The translations under genes and the position numbers were made by a program. This document shows positions 1-6,334 of a DNA stretch of 6,334 nt, one piece after another. Source of the stretch: Desulfovibrio sp. (GTDB lineage Bacteria; Desulfobacterota; Desulfovibrionia; Desulfovibrionales; Desulfovibrionaceae). Where the stretch lies: NCBI GenBank assembly GCA_003512875.1, contig DONZ01000097.1, positions 1 to 6,334 on the forward strand, written 5' to 3'. Under the pieces are notes generated by a model. The model did not search any database. It had not been told where the DNA came from and saw only the letters and a list, made by a program, of their open reading frames with translations. Within the stretch, counting starts at the first letter, position 1. Every line of letters starts with the position of its first letter.

Positions 1-197
1 ACGGTGTTTCCAAAGCGTATGCCATTCAAGCCGGACGCGAACTCCGCGTTATGGTTAATTCCGACAACATCGATGACGACAGGGCATATTTGCTTTGCAA
101 AGATATTGTTGCTAAAATTGAAGAAACATTGACTTACCCAGGACAAATCCGCGTTACCGTAATCAGGGAGCGCCGGGCAGTTTCTTTTGCACGCTAA
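1..197 (+). CDS. rny: Ribonuclease Y, C-terminal end (partial, 5' end outside window)
   Basis: Reading from base 3, the window opens with 64 codons ending at TAA (195-197). The peptide begins [18 protein letters not shown] and ends [17 protein letters not shown] followed by SFAR. This matches the highly conserved C-terminal tail of RNase Y, where the family shows '[15 protein letters not shown]', then a DDD-type acidic turn, an 'IA..IE' helix and 'YPGQIKVTVIRE.RA'. RNase Y is a membrane-anchored endoribonuclease with a KH and an HD domain that starts mRNA decay; the full protein is usually a little over 500 residues, so only about the last eighth is visible. The N-terminal anchor, coiled coil, KH and the HD catalytic residues lie to the left of the window. 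The gene ends 63 bp before hisI with no obvious terminator between, so read-through into the his genes is possible. The identification rests on the tail alone but the tail is distinctive. Confidence 0.9.
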   Translation, partial: GVSKAYAIQAGRELRVMVNSDNIDDDRAYLLCKDIVAKIEETLTYPGQIRVTVIRERRAVSFAR

Positions 198-249
198 TCC
201 CTTTGCCTCATGCCAACAGAACAGTCATGCAACAGTCGCGGAACAAGGT

Positions 250-254
250 AGGAA
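250..254 (+). promoter_or_regulatory. Ribosome binding site of hisI
   Basis: AGGAA ends 6 bases before the ATG at 261. It supports this start over the upstream in-frame ATG at 210, which meets a TAG at 249-251 and so cannot extend the gene. Confidence 0.7.
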
Positions 255-260
255 ATTGTC

Positions 261-647
261 ATGAAAATCCCATTTGAACCCAATTTTAAAAAAGGCGGCG
301 GACTTATCACCGCCGTAGTGCAGGATATTCATTCCAATGAAGTTATCATGCTTGCTTACATGAATGAAGAGGCCTACCAGAAAACATTGGAAACAGGGGA
401 AGCCCACTATTACAGCAGAAGCAAACAAAGGCTCTGGCATAAAGGGGAAACTTCCGGACATATCCAAAAAATACATTCCATCCGTCTGGACTGCGACAGC
501 GACGCTCTGCTTCTGAAAGTGGAGCAAATCGGCGACATAGCTTGCCATGAGGGATATCATTCCTGCTTTTTCAGGGAATTGAAAAACGGTATCGTATCTT
601 ACTGTTTCAAACAATTGAAACACCCAACATTAATATACAAAAAGTAA
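261..647 (+). CDS. hisI: Phosphoribosyl-AMP cyclohydrolase (HisI), monofunctional
   Basis: This 128-residue protein is the PR-AMP cyclohydrolase of histidine biosynthesis (third step). It opens the adenine ring of N1-(5-phosphoribosyl)-AMP to give the ProFAR intermediate, in the cytoplasm. Visible signatures are WHKGETSGH (59-67), the DCDSD metal motif (77-81; the three Asp are the expected Mg ligands) and ACHEGYHSCFFR (94-105). Cys78, Cys95 and Cys102 correspond to the three zinc cysteines of the family. The length is that of a stand-alone cyclohydrolase; there is no C-terminal HisE (PR-ATP pyrophosphatase) domain as in the E. coli bifunctional HisIE, so HisE must be encoded elsewhere. A good Shine-Dalgarno precedes the ATG. 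hisG follows after 9 bp, so the two are almost certainly co-transcribed. All key residues are present and the gene looks intact. Confidence 0.97.
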   Translation: MKIPFEPNFKKGGGLITAVVQDIHSNEVIMLAYMNEEAYQKTLETGEAHYYSRSKQRLWHKGETSGHIQKIHSIRLDCDSDALLLKVEQIGDIACHEGYHSCFFRELKNGIVSYCFKQLKHPTLIYKK

Positions 648-652
648 GAGGA
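648..652 (+). promoter_or_regulatory. Ribosome binding site of hisG
   Basis: GAGGA begins right after the hisI stop (TAA 645-647) and lies 4 bases before the ATG at 657. It fills nearly the whole hisI-hisG gap and fixes the hisG start. Confidence 0.7.
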
Positions 653-656
653 AACT

Positions 657-1553
657 ATGCCTAATCAGCTTAAACTTGGTCTTCCCAAAGGTTCGCTCGA
701 AGATCCCACCATTTCCCTTTTTGACCGCGCAGGCTGGAAAATCCGCAAACATATCCGAAATTACTTTCCTGATATTGATGATCCGGAAATAACCGCCCGC
801 CTTTGCCGGGTTCAAGAAATCCCCCATTACATCCAAGACGGTATTCTTGACCTTGCCTTGACCGGAAAAGACTGGATAGAGGAAATGGGAATCGACATGA
901 AAAGTGAAAATTCTCCCGTCATCCATATTGCCGACCTTGTTTATTCAAAAGTTTCCAACAGACCCGCCCGTTGGGTTTTAGCCGTCGCAGGCGATTCTCC
1001 CTATCAAAAACCGGAAGATTTGAAAGGCAAACGCATTTCGACAGAACTCGAAGGCGTAACGCAGAAATACTTTGAGCGCCTCGGTATTCCCGTGCAAATT
1101 AATTATTCATGGGGAGCGACAGAAGCAAAAGTCGTGGAAGGCTTGGCGGATGCTATCGTTGAAGTCACAGAAACGGAAACGACCATAAAAGCGCATAATC
1201 TGCGTGTCATCGACGAAGTTTTTGTTACGAACACCGTTCTCATTGCAAACCGGGCGGCTTACGAAAACCCTGTTAAACGCAAAAAAATAGAACAAATCAA
1301 TCTCCTTTTGCAGGGCGCATTAAAAGCGGAGTCGCTCGTAGGGATAAAAATGAACGCTCCCGCGGCAAAACTCGATGCAATTCTCGCCCTTTTGCCTGCG
1401 CTTAATTCCCCCACGGTCGCAAGCTTGAAAGATTGCGAATGGCTTTCTTTGGAAACGGTTGTGGACAAGAATTTAGTCAGGGATTTAATCCCGAAACTTC
1501 GGGAAAAAGGCGCTGAAGGCATACTTGAATACGCCCTTAATAAAGTTATTTGA
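657..1553 (+). CDS. hisG: ATP phosphoribosyltransferase, long form (HisG)
   Basis: HisG catalyses the first committed step of histidine synthesis, joining ATP and PRPP to give PR-ATP and pyrophosphate. At 298 residues it is the long form, which carries its own C-terminal histidine-binding regulatory domain and needs no HisZ partner. The N-terminus LKLGLPKGSLEDPT (5-18) is typical, and the catalytic part includes SNRPARWVL, ISTELEGVT and WGATEAKVVEGLADAIVEV. The PRPP loop at about 171-178 reads TETETTIK, where most relatives have Gly at the position of Glu174. The ACT-like regulatory domain covers roughly 218-298, with KMNAPAAKLDAILALLPAL and a closing EKGAEGILEYALNKVI. By family knowledge the enzyme should be feedback-inhibited by histidine. 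It sits 9 bp after hisI and is followed directly by a terminator. I am sure of the family; whether Glu174 affects activity is unknown. Confidence 0.96.
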   Translation: MPNQLKLGLPKGSLEDPTISLFDRAGWKIRKHIRNYFPDIDDPEITARLCRVQEIPHYIQDGILDLALTGKDWIEEMGIDMKSENSPVIHIADLVYSKVSNRPARWVLAVAGDSPYQKPEDLKGKRISTELEGVTQKYFERLGIPVQINYSWGATEAKVVEGLADAIVEVTETETTIKAHNLRVIDEVFVTNTVLIANRAAYENPVKRKKIEQINLLLQGALKAESLVGIKMNAPAAKLDAILALLPALNSPTVASLKDCEWLSLETVVDKNLVRDLIPKLREKGAEGILEYALNKVI

Positions 1554-1555
1554 AC

Positions 1556-1579
1556 AAGCCCCTTTCGGGGCTTTTCTTT
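1556..1579 (+). terminator. Rho-independent terminator after hisG
   Basis: A perfect 7-bp stem, AAGCCCC (1556-1562) with GGGGCTT (1567-1573), closes a 4-base loop TTTC and is followed by TTCTTT. It begins 3 bases after the hisG stop. It ends the hisI-hisG transcript and separates it from the phoH cluster. The stem also pairs on the opposite strand, but no minus-strand gene lies nearby, so + is the functional direction. Confidence 0.9.
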
Positions 1580-1697
1580 ACCCATTCTGAAAAAAATATC
1601 AGTATAACATGCTGCATTAACAATCTTTTAAAATGCTTTACTCAAACCGCGTTTTGGCATAGAGTACATTTCTGAAATTATTGATAACCTATTTGAA
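1580..1697 (+). promoter_or_regulatory. Intergenic region expected to hold the phoH operon promoter
   Basis: This is the only space between the hisG terminator and phoH, so a promoter for the downstream four-gene cluster is expected here. No strong sigma-70 pair is visible. The best -10-like element is TATAAC (1603-1608), but its -35 (TACCCA, 1579-1584) is poor. TTGGCA (1654-1659) is a fair -35, but the sequence 17 bases on (ATTATT, 1677-1682) is a poor -10. An imperfect 14-bp palindrome CAAACCGCGTTTTG (1643-1656) overlaps the second -35 candidate and could be an operator. No Shine-Dalgarno is evident before the ATG at 1698. The location is inferred and the exact elements are uncertain. Confidence 0.3.
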
Positions 1698-2747
1698 ATG
1701 AACAATAAAACAGCCTTCACAACAACGCTCACTTTTGACGATCCGAGTTTGGCTCAACAGCTCTTTGGTCCGCTGGAACTTTATTTAAAAGAACTCAGCC
1801 GATATTCCGGAGCTTCTTTCAGCACACGCGGAACAGAACTTTTCATTTCGGCAAATTCCGCAAAAGAACAGGAGCAATTGGCGCTTCTTTTTGCAAAAAG
1901 CTATGAAACCCTGCAAAAGGGAAAAGAATTGGATGCCCATTCCCTTATTGATGCTTACACACAATTAAAAGCAAACGCCGAAGAAGAACTTTTTCCGCAG
2001 TCAAATACCCTTGTCACACCCCGCAAAACAATAACGGCACGCAATAATTCACAAAAGATATTTTTGGATTTGATCCGCGAAAAAGAAATGATTTTCGCAA
2101 CAGGCCCGGCGGGAACCGGCAAAAGTTATTTGGCTGTCGCAGCCGCTGTTTCAATGCTCCAAGCCAAGCGGGTAAAAAAGATTATTTTAACGCGCCCGGC
2201 AGTGGAAGCAGGAGAAAAACTCGGCTTTTTGCCCGGAGATATGGAAGAAAAAATCAATCCCTATTTACGCCCGTTATACGATGCGTTAGGCGATATGCTC
2301 GGTACAGCCCAGCTGATTGCCAAACAGGAAAGCGGACAAATCGAAGTCGCCCCTCTTGCGTTCATGCGGGGCAGAACCCTCAACGAGGCATTTCTTATTC
2401 TTGATGAGGCGCAAAACACCACCCGTGAACAAATGAAAATGTTTTTAACCCGTTTGGGATACGGCTCGCGGGCGATTATCACAGGCGACCTTACACAGAT
2501 AGATTTACCTCCCATCCATGTGAGCCAATTGCAGGAGGGAGAAAAAAAAGGCGAAACAAGATCTGGTCTTATCCATGCATTGAAATTATTGAAACATATC
2601 CCGGAAATCGGATTTATCCATTTTAAAAAAAGCGATGTCGTACGTCACCCCCTTGTGGGACAAATTGTCGATGCATATGACATTTTCGATACCAAAATGA
2701 AAAATGAAGACCTTTCCGACAACAGCATGAAAAATAATGAAAGCTAA
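1698..2747 (+). CDS. phoH: PhoH-family ATPase (YbeZ/PhoL-like)
   Basis: A 349-residue PhoH-like P-loop ATPase of the YbeZ/PhoL group, cytoplasmic, thought to act as an ATPase/helicase-like partner of YbeY in rRNA maturation. The N-terminal ~110 residues resemble the small RNA-binding-like domain of the family (GPLELYLKELSRYSGASF at about 25-42). The ATPase core has Walker A GPAGTGKS (136-143), LTRPAVEAGEKLGFLPGD, Walker B LILDEAQN (D236, E237) and the TGDLTQIDLP motif (262-271). After LPP the usual short link to SGLIHAL is lengthened by a charged stretch (IHVSQLQEGEKKGETR). The C-terminus has the expected KSDVVRHPLVGQIVDAYD, then a polar tail of about 20 residues. The start is the only reasonable ATG for the full N-terminal domain, though it lacks a clear Shine-Dalgarno. 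The last 11 bases overlap the next gene. The family is secure; its precise biochemical role is less well known. Confidence 0.93.
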   Translation: MNNKTAFTTTLTFDDPSLAQQLFGPLELYLKELSRYSGASFSTRGTELFISANSAKEQEQLALLFAKSYETLQKGKELDAHSLIDAYTQLKANAEEELFPQSNTLVTPRKTITARNNSQKIFLDLIREKEMIFATGPAGTGKSYLAVAAAVSMLQAKRVKKIILTRPAVEAGEKLGFLPGDMEEKINPYLRPLYDALGDMLGTAQLIAKQESGQIEVAPLAFMRGRTLNEAFLILDEAQNTTREQMKMFLTRLGYGSRAIITGDLTQIDLPPIHVSQLQEGEKKGETRSGLIHALKLLKHIPEIGFIHFKKSDVVRHPLVGQIVDAYDIFDTKMKNEDLSDNSMKNNES

Positions 2748-5040
2748 CCAATTAAATTTAAAACAACTGTACATCCATATCAAAGGCATGCTTTTATACC
2801 ATGACCATGGTTACGGCATGCTTTCTTTGCTCGGCACAGCCCTTTTACTGGCTTTTTTTATCGGTATTCCTCACAATGACAGCCCTGTCCTTTTTGTCGC
2901 GGGAGAAATTGCCGATGAAACCGTCGTTGCAAAACGGGATTTTCTTGTCGAAGATGAAGAGGGAACCAAAAACCGCCGGGATAAAATCCGAGCCATCCAG
3001 CCCCTTGTTTTTGACTATAACCGTGAAGTCGCCACCCATGTGAGAGAAGCAATCCTCAATTTGCTGCACGCTATCAATACCTTTTCCATCCATAACGATA
3101 TAAACGGATTGGAAAAAATTCAAAAACAATTTAATTCAACTTATGATACGAATGTCAGTTTGGAAGAATTCAAATCGCTTGCCGCCGCAAAACCTCAAGA
3201 CTTCGCTTTTGACATGCTTCTTCCATGGATTGATTCCAGACTGTCCGACGGCATTTTGGCTGACAGCAGAATTTTATACAATACTCCCAATTCAATTCTA
3301 ATCCGTGACACCCAAACCCTTGCGGAACGCTTACGCTCCACAAGCACCGGACTTATCGACTTGTCTTCCCTCACCGTCGCCATGGGCAATCAAATCAGAG
3401 CGAATTTAGAAATTTCTGAAAATTCCAAACAGGCATTTTTAAAAATTTTCCCTCATTTTCTTGCCCCGACCCTTTCTTTAAATCAAAAAGAAACCAATGA
3501 TAAGACCCAAGCCGTCCTAGATTCCATCAAACCCATTTATTTTCAAATTCACAAAGGCGAAGTCATTGTGCGCAAGGGCGATATCGTCACCCGTGAAGCA
3601 CAGTTGAAAATGCAGGCAATTTTTAACAACACAAGCACCAATTTCAATTTTTATAAGACAGCCGGAACATTTTTACTCAGCCTGATTTTAATGCTCGGAC
3701 TTTTTATGACCCCCTCCGGACAAAAAGGCCGTATTCTCCACTCAAAAGACCAATTGTTCATTGCCGTGATTTTAATCTTGGTCGGAATGGGAGCAGGAAG
3801 TCTTGCCCTTTTCGGGCAGTCGTTTTCTTCGGAACTTTCCCTCAGCCTGCTTGCGTATTTCTTTCCGATTTCGGGTATTGCGGGGCTTGCCGTGCTTATT
3901 TTCGCCGCCCGCCGCTACTGCGTCATCGGATTTTTGGTATCTTTCTATACCTGCCTTCTTTTCCAAGGTGACATTTCCTTATTTTTATTCTATTTTGTCA
4001 GTTCCATGATCAATACTTGGCTGATTTTACGCTCACAGTCACGCCAAGACGTTGTCTGGAGCGTTATCCCGCTTTTCACCGCCTTGCTGATCACCGGTTT
4101 TTCTTCCGCACTCATCATGGGATTATCCCCTACCAAATACCTTACGCTCATTTATCTGCTTGCGGCGAATGCAATCTTATCCATTGTCATTCTCTTTGCC
4201 CTCAGTCCGATTTTGGAAATGATGTTCGGTTACACCACACGGTTCCGGCTCATGGAACTTATGAACCTTGACCACCCTCTTCTGCAAAAACTCATGATGG
4301 AAACCCCCGGAACATACCACCACTGCCTGGTTGTTTCCAACCTCGTGGAAGCAGGGGCGAAAGCCATAGGGGCGAACAGCTTATTGGCGAAAGTCGGAGC
4401 ATTGTACCATGATATCGGAAAACTCGGACATCCGCACTATTTCAGTGAAAATCAGTTCGACGGTGTCAATCCCCATGACAAGCTTTCTCCCCGCATGAGC
4501 TGTCTGATTATTTTTTCCCATGTGAAATTCGGCATCGAACTTGCCGAACTGCATAAGCTCGGCAAAGAAATTACGGACATGATTTGTCAGCACCACGGAA
4601 CAAGAATGCCCATGTATTTTTACCACAAGGCGGTCAAAGCCGGAGAAAACCCGAAAGAAGCGGACTTCCGCTATTCAGGTCCGCGCCCGCAAACCAAAGA
4701 AGCCGCAATCCTCATGATGGCTGACACCTTGGAAGCCGCAATCCGCTCCATGCCGGACCCAAGTTCCGCAAGAATAAGCAGCTCCGTTGAAACGCTGGTA
4801 AAAAACATCTATGCGGAGGGACAGCTTGACGAAGCGGATCTGACGTTTAAAGACTTAACAAAGCTCATTGATGGATTTACACGGACGCTTATCGCATTAA
4901 ACCACCAAAGAATCAGTTATCCGACCATAAAAATCAACGATCCCAATACGAAAGAAGAACAAAAAAATTCAGAAAACAAATCTGAAACTAAAACGGAAAG
5001 CAAACCGGAAAACAGAGAAGAAAAACCAAAAATCCAATAA
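2737..5040 (+). CDS. pgpH: 7TM-HD membrane phosphodiesterase (PgpH/YqfF-like, probable c-di-AMP hydrolase)
   Basis: A 767-residue membrane protein with the 7TM-7TMR-HD layout. One N-terminal membrane segment (about 27-44) is followed by an extracytoplasmic domain (about 45-305, with GEVIVRKGDIVT near its end). Seven hydrophobic segments then run from about 309 to 490, followed by a cytoplasmic HD domain. HD-domain residues are clear: TYHH (H528/H529), YHDIGK with H558/D559, ENQ (571-573), NPHDKLSP (578-585), SHVK with H595, QHHGT with H619/H620 and MADTLEAA with D663. These match the metal-binding set known for Listeria PgpH, which cleaves c-di-AMP to pApA. The last ~35 residues are a Lys/Glu/Asn-rich tail, probably disordered. 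The ATG at 2737 overlaps phoH by 11 bp and has no Shine-Dalgarno, so translational coupling is likely; ATG 2788 (residue 18) is a possible alternative. Substrate is inferred from the family, not shown here. Confidence 0.92.
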   Translation: MKANQLNLKQLYIHIKGMLLYHDHGYGMLSLLGTALLLAFFIGIPHNDSPVLFVAGEIADETVVAKRDFLVEDEEGTKNRRDKIRAIQPLVFDYNREVATHVREAILNLLHAINTFSIHNDINGLEKIQKQFNSTYDTNVSLEEFKSLAAAKPQDFAFDMLLPWIDSRLSDGILADSRILYNTPNSILIRDTQTLAERLRSTSTGLIDLSSLTVAMGNQIRANLEISENSKQAFLKIFPHFLAPTLSLNQKETNDKTQAVLDSIKPIYFQIHKGEVIVRKGDIVTREAQLKMQAIFNNTSTNFNFYKTAGTFLLSLILMLGLFMTPSGQKGRILHSKDQLFIAVILILVGMGAGSLALFGQSFSSELSLSLLAYFFPISGIAGLAVLIFAARRYCVIGFLVSFYTCLLFQGDISLFLFYFVSSMINTWLILRSQSRQDVVWSVIPLFTALLITGFSSALIMGLSPTKYLTLIYLLAANAILSIVILFALSPILEMMFGYTTRFRLMELMNLDHPLLQKLMMETPGTYHHCLVVSNLVEAGAKAIGANSLLAKVGALYHDIGKLGHPHYFSENQFDGVNPHDKLSPRMSCLIIFSHVKFGIELAELHKLGKEITDMICQHHGTRMPMYFYHKAVKAGENPKEADFRYSGPRPQTKEAAILMMADTLEAAIRSMPDPSSARISSSVETLVKNIYAEGQLDEADLTFKDLTKLIDGFTRTLIALNHQRISYPTIKINDPNTKEEQKNSENKSETKTESKPENREEKPKIQ

Positions 5041-5049
5041 ATACGCCGC

Positions 5050-5568
5050 ATGATGAAAAACAAGTATGACATAAGAATTGACAGCCTCCCTCCCTATCCC
5101 AAAAAACTGTGGGAAGAAATACTTGTTCTTTTTCTCGGTCTTTTAGAAACGCATAAAAATTTTTCTTTTAAAAACTGTACATTAACCTTGCTAGTTGTCA
5201 AAGATAACGATATGATTTCTTACAACAAAGAGCAAATGAATGCTTATGGACCTACCAATATTCTGAGCTTTCCGGAAAACGACAGCAAAACGGTATTCAT
5301 CGGCAAAGCGCAATCCGCCATTATGAAAAACCGCAGCAGTTTGGGAACTCTCATTTTAAGCATTGACACGCTTTTGCGTGAAGCATATTTGTACGGACAA
5401 AATCCCCAGACCCATGCGGTACGGCTTCTCGCCCATGGGCTCGCCCATTTGCTGGGATACGACCACGGAAAAGAAATGTGGGAATTGACAGATTTTTTAG
5501 AAGATAATTTTTCACGGCAAGAATATTCACACACCATCACCCCTTTTTGGAGTTTTACACATGGCTAA
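5050..5568 (+). CDS. ybeY: YbeY-type endoribonuclease / rRNA maturation factor
   Basis: A 172-residue YbeY (UPF0054) protein, a cytoplasmic zinc-dependent endoribonuclease implicated in 16S rRNA 3'-end maturation and 70S ribosome quality control. The metal site is complete: [11 protein letters not shown] gives the H-x3-H-x5-H set H129, H133 and H139. The GPTNILSFP block (67-75) and the [12 protein letters not shown] strand-helix (101-112) also fit the family. Two usually conserved positions differ: the Arg five residues before the PTN proline (R59 in E. coli) is Met63, and the Asp of the usual 'LGD' motif is Thr100. The start is one of two adjacent ATGs (5050 or 5053), 9 bp after the HD gene and without a clear Shine-Dalgarno. 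The stop overlaps era by 8 bp. Its place between phoH and era is the classic setting of ybeY. Family is confident; catalytic competence with these substitutions is uncertain. Confidence 0.92.
   Translation: MMKNKYDIRIDSLPPYPKKLWEEILVLFLGLLETHKNFSFKNCTLTLLVVKDNDMISYNKEQMNAYGPTNILSFPENDSKTVFIGKAQSAIMKNRSSLGTLILSIDTLLREAYLYGQNPQTHAVRLLAHGLAHLLGYDHGKEMWELTDFLEDNFSRQEYSHTITPFWSFTHG
5549..5552 (+). promoter_or_regulatory. Ribosome binding site of era, inside ybeY
   Basis: GGAG lies 8 bases before the ATG at 5561 and within the last codons of ybeY. It is the only convincing Shine-Dalgarno in the phoH-era cluster and fixes the era start. Confidence 0.65.
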
Positions 5569-6334
5569 ATCACATCGCTGCGGCTGGGTTGTCCTCATGG
5601 GACCGCCAAATGCCGGAAAATCAACACTCACCAATGCTCTTATCGGGCAGAAAGTAAGTATTGTCACCAGCAAACCGCAAACAACAAGAAACCGCATTAT
5701 CGGTATTTGCTCCGAAGACAACGCCCAAGTGATTTTCATGGATACGCCGGGACTGCACCATGATAAAAATCAAATGCGCGGACCTCTTGGAAAACAGATG
5801 ATTCAGGCGACATGGCAAAGCTTGTCCACCGCCAATGCGATTATGATGGTGCTTGATTCCGATTTATACATCCGAAAACCGGAATTTTTGGAGCGTGATA
5901 TAGCTTCTTTCAAAATGGCGTTCGCACAAGAGGAACGCCCTGTTTTCATCATCGTCAACAAAGTGGATTTATTCGCCGATAAGGCGAAAATGCTGCCCCT
6001 TTTGGAAAAATTGCATGAGGATTTGCCAAAAGCAACGCTCTATCCTTTGTCCGCAGCACAAAAAGACGGCATAGCGGAACTCAAAAAAATGCTTATCGAC
6101 GCAATGCCGGAAGGTGAGCCCCAATTTCCGAAAGACCAACTTTCAACCGCACCGACCCGTTTTTTGTGTGCGGAAATCATCCGCGAAAAGGTTTTCGACC
6201 ATTTGCGCCAAGAAGTCCCCTACACGACTGCCGTCGATATTGAACACTGGGAAGAAATTCCTGAAAAAAATCAAACCATTATCAATGCGGTCATTTATGT
6301 TGCGCGCTCTTCCCACAAAGCCATGGTCATAGGA
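5561..6334 (+). CDS. era: GTPase Era (partial, 3' end outside window)
   Basis: An open frame of 258 codons runs from ATG 5561 to the window edge with no stop. Era is an essential GTPase that binds the 3' end of 16S rRNA and helps assemble the 30S subunit. GTPase motifs are complete: G1 GPPNAGKST (14-22), the switch I region PQTTRNR (39-45; G2 Thr at 41/42), G3 DTPG (61-64), G4 NKVD (133-136) and G5 SAA (164-166). The KH domain begins near [21 protein letters not shown], and the window ends at SSHKAMVIG, just before the RNA-binding GxxG loop. About 40-50 residues are therefore missing, judged by the usual length near 300. The start overlaps ybeY by 8 bp and has a good GGAG. The ybeY-era pairing fits a shared job in 16S rRNA maturation. 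The phase is uninterrupted, so this is a true gene cut by the window, not a pseudogene. Confidence 0.96.
   Translation, partial: MAKSHRCGWVVLMGPPNAGKSTLTNALIGQKVSIVTSKPQTTRNRIIGICSEDNAQVIFMDTPGLHHDKNQMRGPLGKQMIQATWQSLSTANAIMMVLDSDLYIRKPEFLERDIASFKMAFAQEERPVFIIVNKVDLFADKAKMLPLLEKLHEDLPKATLYPLSAAQKDGIAELKKMLIDAMPEGEPQFPKDQLSTAPTRFLCAEIIREKVFDHLRQEVPYTTAVDIEHWEEIPEKNQTIINAVIYVARSSHKAMVIG

Noticed and set aside
210..251. Tiny ORF of 13 codons upstream of hisI, a possible his leader peptide
   Set aside because: It contains no His codons, has no Shine-Dalgarno and is not followed by competing hairpins, so it does not look like a his attenuator.
225..623. 132-codon minus-strand frame opposite hisI
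   Set aside because: It lies antisense to a gene with full HisI motifs, and its product resembles no protein family I know. The other minus-strand frames at 630-926, 1107-1295, 1259-1585, 2261-2515, 2845-3129, 4381-4626 and 5244-5818 are rejected for the same reason.
1654..1672. Possible sigma-54 (-24/-12) promoter at TTGGCA
   Set aside because: The TGGCA part is present but no GC-containing -12 element (TTGCA-like) lies at the needed spacing.
3803..4271. Two + strand frames (3803-4009 and 4017-4271) inside the HD gene
   Set aside because: They lie in another frame of the 7TM-encoding region, lack ribosome binding sites and overlap a continuous, well-supported coding frame.
6114..6332. 72-codon + strand frame near the right edge
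   Set aside because: It is an out-of-frame shadow of era, whose frame stays open with all GTPase motifs and the start of the KH domain.
1..6334. Mobile elements, CRISPR arrays, tRNA or riboswitches
   Set aside because: No transposase or integrase frames, regular direct repeats, clover-leaf sequences or conserved riboswitch cores were seen; the only long non-coding gap is 144 bp.

Overview
The window carries seven genes, all on the + strand, in two blocks separated by a clear intrinsic terminator. It has moderate GC (roughly 43-45% by eye) and bacterial housekeeping content, with no sign of mobile DNA, CRISPR arrays, tRNA or rRNA. Long-form (regulatory-domain) HisG, monofunctional HisI, RNase Y, and a 7TM-HD c-di-AMP phosphodiesterase placed between phoH and ybeY fit an anaerobic Gram-negative bacterium. 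My best guess is a low-GC member of the Desulfovibrionaceae (Desulfobacterota). This is inferred from gene content and the look of the proteins, not from a database match.

Block 1 (1-1573) holds the last 64 codons of RNase Y (rny), then hisI (PR-AMP cyclohydrolase) and hisG (ATP phosphoribosyltransferase, long form). HisG catalyses step 1 of histidine synthesis and HisI step 3. The two genes are 9 bp apart and clearly co-transcribed. A GC-rich hairpin with a T-run lies directly after the hisG stop.

A 144-bp intergenic gap (1554-1697) follows. It contains the terminator and presumably the promoter of block 2, although no strong promoter is visible.

Block 2 (1698 to the right edge) is a tight cluster of phoH-like ATPase, pgpH-like 7TM-HD phosphodiesterase, ybeY and era. 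Junctions are an 11-bp overlap, a 9-bp gap and an 8-bp overlap, which suggests one translationally coupled operon. Era runs off the right edge just before the GxxG loop of its KH domain. PhoH/YbeZ, YbeY and Era form a known functional group in rRNA maturation and ribosome quality control. The membrane HD protein adds nucleotide second-messenger turnover to the same transcript.

Nothing in the window looks like a wholly new system. The points most worth a second look are departures from family consensus: a Glu at the usual Gly of the HisG PRPP loop, loss of the conserved Arg and Asp in YbeY with an intact metal site, and an insertion in PhoH.
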